Source of the DNA: Blastomussa wellsi
Taxonomy: Eukaryota > Cnidaria > Anthozoa > Scleractinia > Plerogyridae
Assembly (NCBI GenBank): GCA_947652115.1
Contig: OX393570.1
Coordinates: forward strand, 14,479,968-14,543,967
Direction of reading: 5' to 3'
Length of the DNA stretch: 64,000 bases
This document shows positions 52,420 through 61,959 of this stretch, piece after piece; the first letter of the stretch is position 1, and each line of letters opens with the position of its first letter. The translations under genes were made by a program, and so were the position numbers. The notes below the pieces were generated by a model. That model was given only the letters and a program-made list of their open reading frames with translations. It was not told where the DNA came from and did no database searches.

Positions 52420-53836
52420 CGCCTCTTCTTTGCATAGGTCTCGACCAGAAATGTCACAACGGCCAAAATCTGAAGCCATGTGTGCTCTGCCAGAAAAGAG
52501 ATTACCTCCCCAGCTGCTTTGAATAGGAAAGAAACAATCGAGCGAATCAAACTGGGAAGAATTCCAGCAAGTTTTTTGCAAGTCACTTTCAATCCATTTC
52601 CCAACGTTTTGCCGGTGGCTTTCAGCGACGAGTTAATAGCACCAACGACAGCACTAATCGTGGCACCAGCAGCAAGAAAGATTGCCGCGACGGACACGCC
52701 ATATTTTTTGAAGATCTCTTTGATCCTCTCTCGAAGTGGAAGCGCTCTTTCTCTTTCCTCAATCTGCGTTTGCAGACGCGCAAGCTCCTCGGTTCTTTCC
52801 GCAACTCTTTCTTCCACGGCTTCTTTATAAGAGGGTGAGGCGTTCTCATCGTTGATGATTTTCTGATCTTCATCATTTTGTCGTTGAAGGTCGGTTTCTT
52901 GCTCACGCAGTTCATCAAACGTTCTGGTATCGTTAAGATTTTTTTGAAGAGCGTTTCTTTCTTTTTCTTTCTTATGAAGGTCTACTCTGAGTTTATCAAC
53001 ATTTTTTTTGTTCTTCTTCTCGTTCTCGTTCTCGTTCTTTTGTTTTATTTTTTGCAAATTTTCGGAGTGAAGCCTCCTCTTTCTTTGCGTTTTCGAGATC
53101 AGTTTGAAGATTTTTTTCAGTTGCTTAAGTCTGCGCAGTTCTACCTCACTTTCAACATTTGAACCATGTTCATCCTTAAGTGCATCAATCCTTGCTTGAG
53201 TTTGCTCAAATCTGTTTCTCAGATTTTGAACCTATGGTGAAGTTATTTCCCTTCCTGCAGCAATTTGTTCAGCCTCTTTTAATTGTTGTTCGGCCTCTCT
53301 CAATCTACGACGTTCTTCTCTTATGCTATCATTGTCTTGAGCGATAATGTCTTTAGCTTCTGGACCCAGAGAGTCTTTGAACTTATCTATAAATTTTTTG
53401 AGAAAACCACCACCATCTTTTCTGAAAATTTCAGTCTCACCGCCGTTTGAACCAAATGATACAAATGTTGTTTCATTTCCACTTTTTTTGCTGAAATCAA
53501 GTGGGCCCAATTTTCTGAAGTCCACTTTTGGGAAACGTTTTTTGATAAAGTCTTTTGCTTTTTCTAAGCCTTGCTTGTTTGTCACCTAGATTCACAAAAG
53601 GATCCAACAAAGGAGCTTCAACATAGAATGTGTCAGGCATCCCGCTCTGTTCGTGCTGCATTGTTTGCATTTCAAAATTGTTCGCCACCATGGGGTGTCG
53701 ATGCGGTGCACGGCACAAAAGGACCGGTTGTGTTTTGACGGTTTATCTCTTGTTCATCGTCATCGGCATCGTCATCGTGGTCAATAGCATGGTCAACTTC
53801 AGGGGCGTCGTATCCAAACTCTCCACCTTCCGCCAT
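52416..53836 (-). pseudogene. Long coiled-coil protein with C-terminal membrane helices (frameshifted)
   Basis: It starts MAEGGEFGYDAPEVDHAIDH at 53836. The frame changes near 53680, near 53590 and near 53235. Segments in order: acidic N-terminus; DFIKKRFPKVDFRKLGPL and TTFVSFGSNGGETEIF; a long Glu/Gln/Lys coiled coil; then a hydrophobic end with SVAAIFLAAGATISAVVGAI, LIRSIVSFLFKAAGEVI and LQILAVVTFLVETYAKK, stop at 52416. Combined length is about 470 residues. It diverges from the capsid gene across a 35-bp palindromic region and meets the neighbouring + strand gene tail to tail (4-bp overlap at 52416-52419). A structural role in the particle is inferred. Confidence 0.6.
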
Positions 53837-53871
53837 TGTATATTTAAACAAAAATATATTTCTGTTTAAAT
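53837..53871. promoter_or_regulatory. Palindromic divergent promoter between capsid and coiled-coil genes
   Basis: The 35 bp between the two ATGs is an AT-rich near-palindrome. TATATTTAAACA on one side mirrors TGTTTAAATA on the other around AAAATATATTTC. CGCCAT / ATGGCG symmetry extends into both start codons. It reads as paired TATA-like boxes with almost no 5' leader. Confidence 0.55.
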
Positions 53872-55023
53872 ATGGCGGTGCAAGCAAACCTTTGTCCAAC
53901 ACACAAAGAGAAAAATCTCGGCGCGATGAAAGCCGAGCGCGCGGTAAAACGTACCACCTTTGATCGTAGCGACGCCAACCCCAGTGAGACCCTGAATGTT
54001 TATGTGCCCAAGCTGTGTGAGAACGAGGTCCTCGTGCCCGGCTCGCTCGCACTGCTTTTCAACATCGACTTGTCTGGAGGGGACCCCAACAACTTCCTCG
54101 TTCAAAACGTCAGGCGCGCTCTGGTCGACAAACTGGTTGTGAACTACGCGGGCACCGTGTTGCAGGACACGGTGGGGTATGACATCTTCAAGATCTGGGA
54201 GGATCTTTTCCTCTCGCAGGAGGAGCGAGACAACATGCTGCTCGATGTAAATAAGAGCGAGGACCTCTGCAAGATCCGCTCAAACGCTGGGGATAAGAAA
54301 ACCGAGGCTGTCGATACGGAAAACGCTCTGAACAAGGTTTTCGGCTCAAAATACCGAATCAGACTGGACCACCAGATCCTGACCGACCACGGAGTCTTTT
54401 ACCCCCAAGCCCTTTACCACGACCTCTTATTTGGGCTGACCCTTGCGCCGACCTCCCAGGTTGTCAAAAGCTCTGACCCAACAAAACTGAAATACAAGCT
54501 GACAAACATCCAGCTTGAGTATGAAATGATCAGAAGCAAGACTCTGGCGGAAGACGCGGACAGTGTTTATGCCGCTTGCAAGGAATTCATGTACGATCAC
54601 GTCCAGCTTGATCAGATGATCACCTTCGCAAAAGCTAAGGAAAGGATTAACCTCAGAGTCAAACCCCAGAGAAGGTCCCTGAAAGGAATCCTTCTCCTGT
54701 TCATAGAGCCTTACGCTCCATGAGCCAGAGATTCAGAAAAGTACTTCAACCCTGGCCTCTCGAAAGTCAGCGTCACGGTGAACGGCTCGCCAAACATGCT
54801 TTACAACAACGGCATCTTGAATCTGAAAAAGTTCTACAGCGATGACAAGTTTGGTCTTTTGATCGATCTGCGCTCCATGGCAGATTAGTCGCTGCACGGC
54901 AGCGGCACGCACCCCGTAAACACCCAAGACGGGGTACAGCTTGAGCTCGAGAGGAATGCGAGCGGAGGAGGCAATGTGAACTGCTACATCTTTGTTATCA
55001 CTGACTCGCAGATGACATTTTGA
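53872..55023 (+). pseudogene. Probable major capsid protein (double jelly-roll type), with nonsense codons
   Basis: The frame starts MAVQANLCPTHKEKN and is open 283 codons to TGA at 54721. It then continues in the same frame past TAG at 54886 to TGA at 55021, 383 codons in all. Landmarks are YVPKLCENEVLVPGSLALLF, DKLVVNYAGTVLQDTVGYD, RIRLDHQILTDHGVFYPQAL, then KVSVTVNGSPNMLYNNGI, FGLLIDLRSMAD and a C-terminal GTHPVNTQDGVQLELE. The composition and position (directly before the packaging ATPase remnant) fit the major capsid protein of Polinton-type elements. The jelly-roll call rests on family resemblance and context, not a structure. The C-terminal part has no indel up to the last stop, unlike the neighbours. 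Confidence 0.65.
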
Positions 55024-55053
55024 GGCAGCAATTGGAATCTGTGGCTTTTCTAG

Positions 55054-55398
55054 GGCACCAAAACGCTCATAATCCTCGATGACTGTGCAGCCTCGAAAGA
55101 TGTGAAAGGGCGCACAGGCCAGTTGGTAAATCTTGCCTTTTCTGCTTGACATATTGGCATCAGCGTTTCGGTGCTGACACAGAAGATGACCAGCATAGCA
55201 GCCTCCTTCCGGGAGAACGTGGCGGTGGTCGTTCTCTTTTACACCCCTGCGGCCAAGACCACGAAAGCCATCTTTGATGATTACGCCGGGGAACCCTCCC
55301 AGGATAAGAACAAAGGTCTTATTTCAAAGCTTAAAGCTCGAAAGTTCGCTCATCTCGTGTTCTCGCTTCGGCACCCCTTCGGAGTTATTTTGAATTGA
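55054..55398 (+). pseudogene. A32/FtsK-like packaging ATPase, 5'-truncated remnant
   Basis: Directly after the capsid frame, a frame encodes GTKTLIILDDCAASKDVKG, a Walker B strand (LIILDD) with the conserved acidic pair. It continues through an in-frame TGA (55147-55149) to ISVSVLTQKMTSIAASFREN (sensor-like TQ) and VFSLRHPFG, stop at 55396. No Walker A (GxxGxGK) exists upstream, because the capsid frame ends immediately before. About the first half of the enzyme is therefore deleted. The ATPase normally pumps DNA into capsids. Confidence 0.65.
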
Positions 55399-55412
55399 AA
55401 AAATGAAAGTTG

Positions 55413-55418
55413 TATATA
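55413..55418 (+). promoter_or_regulatory. TATATA box before 55434
   Basis: TATATAG lies 15 nt upstream of the ATG at 55434. Confidence 0.5.
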
Positions 55419-55433
55419 GCAGAACACGAGGTT

Positions 55434-55969
55434 ATGGCACAAATAGCAGAACAAGAGGCAAAAATGGCAGAAGAGCATGCAATCGCGGAAGTTATGAACC
55501 TGCTGGAAGCCGAGCCGTCGAGCGGGCCAGCTGTTGTTGTGGCAGGCTCCGGGCCTGATATTCCTGCTCTTCGTGAGCAGCTGGCCGTGATGGTGTCGAC
55601 AGGAAAAGCCAAAGAGGCCATCGGGGTGCATTTAACACACGAGCAGGTGAGGCGCCTGAGCGACAGAGATCAACCAAACGGTACGAGATCTACGTGGGCT
55701 CAAAGACAACTGACAGCTTGATCGACAGCTTCATTTTTCTTGTATCCAAAGGGGTCAGAATGGTCGTTGACGTAGATGACATCGATGCTTATCAAAAAGA
55801 ACTCAGAAACGACTACATCATCAGCAAAGAGCTCTCCAACCTGGCCGGCAACATGGCTTTGAAGTGCGGCCGTTATCTTGCCGTGGCCAACGCGGCGCTG
55901 ATCACCGCAAAACACCTTCTGAAGAACAAAGAAGTGGAAGCTGTGCAAAACTCACCAACAATTGAATAA
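55434..55969 (+). pseudogene. Helical accessory protein (one frameshift)
   Basis: It starts MAQIAEQEAKMAEEHAIAEV. ALREQLAVMVSTGKAKEAIG and HLTHEQVRRLSD run to about 55665. A frame change then gives GSKTTDSLIDSF, LVSKGVRMVVDVDDIDAYQK, LRNDYIISKELSNLAGNMAL and LAVANAALITAKHLL, stop at 55967. Combined length is about 178 residues, with one or two hydrophobic segments in the second half. No enzyme motif. It is part of the rightward cluster downstream of capsid and ATPase. Confidence 0.55.
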
Positions 55970-56039
55970 TTACTTTGCATTATTGAATAATTACACAGAA
56001 ATAGTTGGCAATTCCTCACAAAAATTATTTTTCTCAATT

Positions 56040-56510
56040 ATGTCTGAAGAACAGCAACCGACCGCTGTCTCACAGATCTCTGAAGAACGGCAACCGACCG
56101 CTCCAGTCTCACAGGCAACTTCACAAACTCCGCCAACAATGCCTGCCAAAAATCCCAAGCGGGTAGCTGCTGGCAAAATGGTTGCTGAAAGAACACGGTT
56201 GGCCCGCGAAGCGCAGAAAAAAGCCGAAGCCGAGGCTGCTGTAAAAATATCAAACGAAAAAAAATCTGCACCTGCTCCGCCGGTTCCAGAGACCGCACCG
56301 CCCCCTGCAGATTCCAAAAGTTTTTCAAATGTTCTCAGCACAAACCAATGGATCTCTATCCTTGGAATTGGCTCTACACTTGGAACGACGTACGTCAAGC
56401 GTGAAGACATCCGAGCCTTTTTTAAGGCACGGGCACCGGCATCTGCACCTGCAGCACCGGCGCCACTTCCGGTGCAAGCATCTCCCAAAGGCATTCGCCC
56501 AATGGATTAA
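56040..56510 (+). CDS. Ala/Pro/Lys-rich single-pass membrane protein
   Basis: 156 residues from ATG 56040 (MSEEQQPTAVSQISEE). A duplicated SEE(Q/R)QPTA...VSQ motif opens the N-terminus. A basic helix (NPKRVAAGKMVAERTRLA) and an Ala/Pro linker follow. A hydrophobic segment (QWISILGIGSTLGTTYV) precedes a positively charged KREDIRAFFKA and an Ala/Pro-rich tail ending KGIRPMD. The frame is intact. No TATATA lies directly before this gene. Role unknown; a small virion membrane protein is plausible from context. Confidence 0.6.
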   Translation: MSEEQQPTAVSQISEERQPTAPVSQATSQTPPTMPAKNPKRVAAGKMVAERTRLAREAQKKAEAEAAVKISNEKKSAPAPPVPETAPPPADSKSFSNVLSTNQWISILGIGSTLGTTYVKREDIRAFFKARAPASAPAAPAPLPVQASPKGIRPMD

Positions 56511-56532
56511 GGCGGCAAAAAAATTATTTCAA

Positions 56533-56538
56533 TATATA
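56533..56538 (+). promoter_or_regulatory. TATATA box before 56562
   Basis: TATATAAC lies 23 nt upstream of the ATG at 56562. Confidence 0.5.
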
Positions 56539-56561
56539 ACCAACAGAAAAACATCGCAGCA

Positions 56562-56819
56562 ATGGGGGAAACATACCAACGGTTAAAAAACATCGCAGCA
56601 GTTACAGGTATTGGCTTTGGTTTCGGGGTGGTGACGTATGAGTGCCTTAAAACCGGCAGTTGTTTAGCCAAAAAACCCTGTCGTTCGAGAGGAGGAAAAG
56701 GAAGAGGAGCAATTGCGTGTATGTTCTCAGCTGTAATGGCGGGGAGCATTGCGCTCAAAAAGTATCTGGAGGACCAGAAAATCCTTCACCCAACGCCTAA
56801 TTTACAAAAATATATATAG
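56562..56819 (+). CDS. Small two-helix membrane protein
   Basis: 85 residues, MGETYQRLKNIAAVTGIG at the start. Two hydrophobic segments (IAAVTGIGFGFGVVTYECL and IACMFSAVMAGSIALKK) flank a Cys/Arg/Gly-rich loop. The frame is intact and the stop lies 7 nt before the next ATG (56827). Not assignable to a family; the size and helix pair suggest a particle membrane protein. Confidence 0.5.
   Translation: MGETYQRLKNIAAVTGIGFGFGVVTYECLKTGSCLAKKPCRSRGGKGRGAIACMFSAVMAGSIALKKYLEDQKILHPTPNLQKYI
56811..56819 (+). promoter_or_regulatory. TATATATAG box before 56827
   Basis: The box lies 7 nt upstream of the ATG at 56827 and overlaps the stop codon of the preceding small gene. Confidence 0.5.
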
Positions 56820-56826
56820 AGAAAAA

Positions 56827-57255
56827 ATGGCAAGTATCGCGATTATGGTTGGCGGGGCTGTGTTGAACGCAGCGGCTTTCATCGGCGGCAATTATCTCGC
56901 GAGGGCTTTTGGGGGCGGTAACAAAGCAGCGCTAGAAGAAAAAGTGCGGCATGATAAAGCTCTCGAGGCGTACCAAGCTGCGTACGCAAAATACGCACGT
57001 GACCGCACCAAACTTCTCGACTGGATTGCGACAAACGCGCAAATAAAGAAGGAGGCCAATCAGACCTTCACCAACACTGACTACGCCTTCAAACTCTACA
57101 ACAGGGTGCACCCTGAAGAACGGATGGCACCTCCCAAAGAGCCCAAGTTCTCTGATTTCTATCAGCCAAGCGAGCAGCAGAAAAGGGGTGAACTCGCGTT
57201 TCGTGGGCGCCGGGGCGCTCGCTCTGGGCTACGCAGCCTTCCGGTTCCTTTAAAG
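56827..57255 (+). pseudogene. Membrane protein with hydrophobic ends (one frameshift)
   Basis: It starts MASIAIMVGGAVLNAAAF, with an N-terminal hydrophobic helix. A helical charged centre follows (EEKVRHDKALEAYQAAYAKY, RTKLLDWIATNAQIKKEA), then FTNTDYAFKLYNRVHPEE and FYQPSEQQKRGE. Near 57195 the frame shifts; the other frame gives a second hydrophobic segment, VGAGALALGYAAFRFL, and a stop at 57253-57255. The shift makes this gene read on into the integrase frame, an artefact. About 142 residues. Function unknown. Confidence 0.55.
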
Positions 57256-57262
57256 TTTTCTT

Positions 57263-57269
57263 TATATAG
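57263..57269 (+). promoter_or_regulatory. TATATAG box before the integrase
   Basis: TATATAG lies 5 nt upstream of the integrase ATG at 57274. Confidence 0.5.
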
Positions 57270-57273
57270 CGTG

Positions 57274-58259
57274 ATGGATGCCAAACTCGCAAAGATACAC
57301 TACGGCCCGGGGGGATATTGGAAAGGCCTTGCCGCTGTTAAAAAATTATCCGAGGCCGCCAAGGTGCCAGAAGACACTGCAAAAAAGTGGCTGGTAAGCC
57401 AAGCCCTCTGGGAGAAACACCTGCCCGCTCCGAGGCACATTCCTCGACCAAAATTCGATGTGCCCACACCCAACGCGGTCCACCAGGCGGACCTTCTTTT
57501 TCTGCCACACGACAAACTGCCCCGCGGGCGCAAAGTTTTCAAATGCGCGCTGACTGTTCTCGACGTGGCCAGCCGCTACAAAGAGGCCAAACCCTTGACT
57601 TCGAAAAATTCTGATGAGGTCGCCCAGGCCTTTCAGAAAATTTACAAGCGCTCGCCCCTTGCGTGGCCAAAACTGCTGCAGGTTGACCCCGGGCGCGAAT
57701 TCATGGGCGCCGTAAAAGACATCATGGAAAAGCACAAAACCAATATCCGGCACGGGCGCGTTGACATTCATCGCGAACAGGCCATTGTTGAATGTTTCAA
57801 CCGCACCCTTGACGAACGGTTGTTCGGGTACCAGTACGCCGTGGAAATTCGACTCCCTCCTGGCGAGCGGTCCACTGCGTGGGTGAAAAGATTCTTCTTG
57901 TTGTTGCCGCTTTGAACAACGAGGAAACCCGGCTGACGGGGAAAAAACCTGCGGAAGCAATCAAAGAAAACACTGTTTCTGCGGTGCCCGCCATAACTCC
58001 TAGAAGGCCTGTTTTAAAGGCCAAAAAAATCCTCCCCTCTCTTGCCCAAGTTCGCTATCCCGGTGAGCTTGAAGGAGGCGCAAGAAGGGCCACAGATCCG
58101 ATCTGGTCGTTGAAAGTTTACAACATCGAAAGAGTTTTTATCAAACCAAATCAACCCGTTCTCTACTATTTGCACGACGGGTCCAAGCGCGGCTTTGTGC
58201 GTGAAGAGCTCCTGGTTGTCCCACCAAACACCACTCTTCCTCCCTCAAACGTCTCCTAA
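57274..58259 (+). pseudogene. Retroviral-type (rve) integrase of the Polinton-type element, one frameshift
   Basis: It starts MDAKLAKIHYGPGGYWKG. The N-terminal helical region includes VPEDTAKKWLVSQALWEKHL. The catalytic core shows the triad with canonical D,D-35-E spacing: first Asp in HQADLLFLP, second in LLQVDPGREF, Glu in EQAIVECFNR. The frame is lost near 57880. The C-terminal domain (ALNNEETRLTGKKPAEAI, RRATDPIWSLKVYNIE, KRGFVREELLVVP) continues in another frame to TAA at 58257-58259. It joins element ends to the target, producing the short duplication. It converges with the polymerase gene, and the two stop codons overlap by 4 bp. Confidence 0.88.
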
Positions 58260-61200
58260 ATGTTAAATTCGGTTGGTTCAGTGTGTATCCCGTCGGGCAG
58301 CACCCACCTTTTGTCGTAATAAGCGCTCAGCCCCAGTTTCTGCTGCTCATAATTGACCATCCGTCCGTCCCGCGTCCTGAAACCTCTGTTGGTTTCCATG
58401 TCCTTGCTACCTTCCAAAGCTGTCTTGCTGCCAGGTTATCTCGTTTTGCCTCTTCGACATCCCTTTCGTGCTGAACGTCTTTTTTTCGCCCGGTTCGTCG
58501 ACGAAATAACATTTTGAGCAGAGCGCGATCATCCGGCTGCCCTCGCACTCAAGTTTGAAGAGCCTGGGCGTGCAGCTGCTCCATTTGTCCCAAGCCAGCC
58601 ACTGCTTCTTCTGCGTCTCGAATTCCGCTTGCAGCTCCGGCCTGACAAGGTCCTCGAGCCGCTCACCGGAGATGGCCATGTATTTGCTGTCTGTGTCCAT
58701 CTGGATCAGCTCAAAATCTCTTCTGTCGAAATATACGTCGAGAAAGTGGTAGTAGCAGCTTTGCCAGCTGATAGACAGCGATTCCAATCTCAAACGGTCG
58801 CCTGATTGTGATCCTTGGCTTGCGGCTTTCCAGCTCATACGCCTGCCCGATCTCATCTAGATCGGAGAAATACGCGCTTCGCAAGGCTCTGTCGACCACC
58901 TTCTCATCTTTGGTGTAAATAACGTTTGTCTGCCGCTCCAAGGCTTCGATGAGCTTCCCGTACCCGCTGTTCCCTAGCAGCTTGAACACCTCCCCCAGCA
59001 GCGCCTTGCTTTTATCCACGTCTCCTGTCCGCCGCGCCTCGGTGACCTCCTCCACGAACCAGGGAAAGATCTTGCCCGGTTGGTAGTTGATTGACCGATG
59101 GACACGTGTGATCACTGCCCCGTGGTCCACATACCAACGCAGCAGAGGGGCGTACAGCAACAGTCTCTCTGCGGACAGGGCGCCCACGAGTTTTTTTCCC
59201 GTCTCTGCGATTTCTGCCTGTTTGTTGCAAGTACAGAAGCATATGTTCCGGGACAACTTCGTTCGGCACCTTTTTGTTGTAGAGGAACGGGCACATTTCC
59301 TCGAGCTTTGGGCGCAAGCGCTCCGGAATCTCTATATCGACTTCGGCAAATCCGAACCATTTTCCTTCTTTGAGCCTGCGCGTTAGCTCTGGCACCACCA
59401 CCTCCTTTTGGGACTCGTCGTCTTCGGCGGAGTGGGCGACCCTTTCCTTCCCGCAAGGCATTTCTCTAAACATGGTTGAAAGATAGAGGGCGTTGGCGTC
59501 GTACCCCAAGATCTTTTTGAAAAGACGGGCGTCTTCGAATTGGTGCGATCTTATCTTTGTCACCCCGACTTCGTGGTAGCGCGTGAACACGAGGCTCGGG
59601 CCTCCGACCACAGCTCCTTTCAACATATCGTACGCTTCTTCGCCTGGACTGTATAGCTCCGCGCCTTTTTCGACCGCTCCCCGGAGTACGTAGTGCAAAC
59701 TCACCCCCGGGACACTGACCGCTTCTTTCAAGACGTCGATTCCTTTTTCGGAGTAGAAGGCCCGCATCTTTTCCAAAGCCTCGAGGCCAGGTGCCACGTC
59801 GAGATTGTTGTAGTAGCGCAGGCAGTCCGCGAAGGTGCGCATGCCTTTTTCTTGGAACAGGCGCACACACCCCTCCCATTCATCCGTCGTCAACACGTGG
59901 TCGCCGCGGAGGTGTGAGTACCACGCTGGATAGTCTGGGAGCCCTGGATAGTCGAGCTTTTGGGGCGAATCGAACCAGTCGTACGGAAACCACGATTTCT
60001 GCATTTTGCATTCGTAGGCTCGGACCCACTTTTCGTAGCTGGTTCCCGGGCCAAGGTAGTTTATTATGTCAAGGAAACGGAAGCCCCAGGTCAACAAGAA
60101 CATTATCTTTTTTCCTTTTTTTGCCACTCTGACTTTGCCGGTTGTGTCGGCTATCTGCTCCGCAAAGTGGCTTTTGATCAGGTTTAGATCGTAGCTGCCC
60201 GAGTTGAACCAGACGACTGGAACCTGGTTGCACCATTCATCAAGTTTTAGCCACTGCTCTTTCGGGAGCAGGCACACGTCTTCTGGCACAAACTCCGCCC
60301 GGACTTGGGCGGCCACTTGGGCCCAGATGTTTTTTCCGCGCCTCTCCAGCTCTTCCATAAACTTGCGTACCAGCTCAGCGGGGTCTCTTTCGCAGACGTG
60401 GGTGGGCTCTCTCTCGAGTGTGTCGCCGATGCTCACCGAGATTGGCACGTGCGCGTTCTCGATCGTGAGCATGGACGTTGGCTCCTTCCGCTCTCGATTG
60501 TCGCCGTACGCCTCGAAATTGTACAGGATCGCGTGCGGGTAGCTTTTTGTTTTGGTCTGCGGGGGTTCAGCGTCGATTTCCCCAACTTCACACGCCCAAA
60601 CCTCGATAACGCGGTAGCCGGCCGCCCGGAGCGTTTTTGTACGCCTCTGCGTAGCCAAAAACCTGTCTTCGCGTGTTTGGCCGAAATGGGCTATGATTTT
60701 GTCGCGATCGTGCGGGTAACATTTTCGGCACCCGTGCCAGTGGCAGCCGTGGTATTGAAATGCGGTCTTTGTTTCATGGTTGTAACCGTCGACAGGTGCC
60801 CGTTCAACCCACCTCTCACCTACGTGTCCACACATTGCGTGGTGGATGTGAATTTTCCGCCGCTTGGCTTCTTGGTCAAGCCATCGAAGCGATTCTGGGG
60901 AAGAGGTATGTTTTGGATAAAAAACCTTCTCGAAAGCTGTCCGCGGGGCTTCGACTTTTTCGCCCGGGCAATCGATTATCGTATTCCCTTGGGCACACCT
61001 TTCGGCATGCCGTTGAAGATTGCCAGCTTGTGTGAATCTCGCGCGGCAATCCACACATGCATACGTTTTCGCAAGCTTTTCTGTCTTTTATGACAAAGGC
61101 ATGCCCCTCGTAAATGCCGATTGTCACAATGTTTGTGAGCTTGGCCGGCGAGTTTCTTCTAAGATGCCAAACCACTTCGTTGTCTTCTCCCCGCTCAGAC

Positions 61201-61959
61201 TCATAAACCTTGATGCCGAGCCAATCTGAAAAACCGACTCCCTTGTTGAGATGCCTTTCAACCTTATCTAATTCATCAATAGATGTTTTTGGACAGTCCA
61301 TTGGAATAGTTTTGAGTTTGAAGAAACTCTTGGCAAGCTCACGAGCTGCTGCTGTACTTCCATGTGGTAGCGAGCCTCGGTGCACAGCAATGCAGCGCCA
61401 GAGACACAAATTATCGCGATAGATGTCCAGCGCCACTATTGGAACAGCACGCCCACGTGCAAGGTTGCGCAGCCAGTCTGGCAAGGCGCCTGTGCCCAAC
61501 AAAGGCTGGCGGTCAAGCACAACCTTCACAAAGACATCAGAATAGCCCCTGAACACCCACTTTGTGTCCGGTCCTTCGATGTCATCAATTTGCAGACGCA
61601 ACTCCTCCTTTTCATTCAACCATTTTTCCGCTTCAGACAGTTGGTTTATCCAAGGCGACCCCCCGGAGTTTTTATAAAACAAGATCAGCGATCCATCCTC
61701 GACGTGTTGCAACCAATAAGAATAGTTGTGCCCCAGATAACAGGATGTGTTGACTCTTTCTCGAACCTTTTTCATAAAAAAACTCTGTGAGGTTTTTTTC
61801 CTGTCCTTGGACCGTCCATCTTATGAAACGTCGCCCTTCTACCGTTCTTCCCTCAGCCTTGGGCTCTACAAAGAACCATTCAAGGGATTGTTGGTAGTTC
61901 TCCCTCGATTTGACTTTCTGGGCAGGGATTGGATCAAACGTTTTTAGGATGCTTTCCAT
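58256..61959 (-). pseudogene. Protein-primed type family-B DNA polymerase with N-terminal extension (multiple frameshifts)
   Basis: It starts MESILKTFDPIPAQK at 61959 and ends TAG at 58256-58258, about 1,230 codons. Frames change near 61770, 61055, 59195 (a T-run), 58752 and 58425. Domains: an N-terminal region with a Cys/His pair (DNLCLWRCIAVHRG, EGHAFVIKD); a C2H2-like finger (CRARFTQAGNLQRHAERC); a restriction-endonuclease-like block (ERWVERAPVDGYN, FQYHGCHWHGC, GYRVIEVWACE); a 3'-5' exonuclease (motif I reads YNFEAY, where Asp is expected for Asn); then polymerase motif A-like GYDANALYLSTM, motif B LLGNSGYGKLIE and motif C QMDTDSKYM. It would replicate the element. Its start overlaps the stop of the gene at 61934 by 26 bp. 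Confidence 0.88.

Noticed and set aside
54733..55152. Open frame on the minus strand opposite the capsid end
   Set aside because: It is antisense to the recognisable capsid C-terminus and ATPase Walker B region.
56827..57915. Fusion of a membrane protein and the integrase in one long frame
   Set aside because: A frameshift near 57195 removes the membrane gene's own stop (57253). A separate ATG with its own TATATA box precedes the integrase.
57300..57960. 204-codon minus-strand open frame
   Set aside because: It is the shadow of the integrase core on the + strand.
60305..61093. 262-codon plus-strand open frame
   Set aside because: It is antisense to the polymerase zinc-finger, nuclease and exonuclease region, which has clear motifs.
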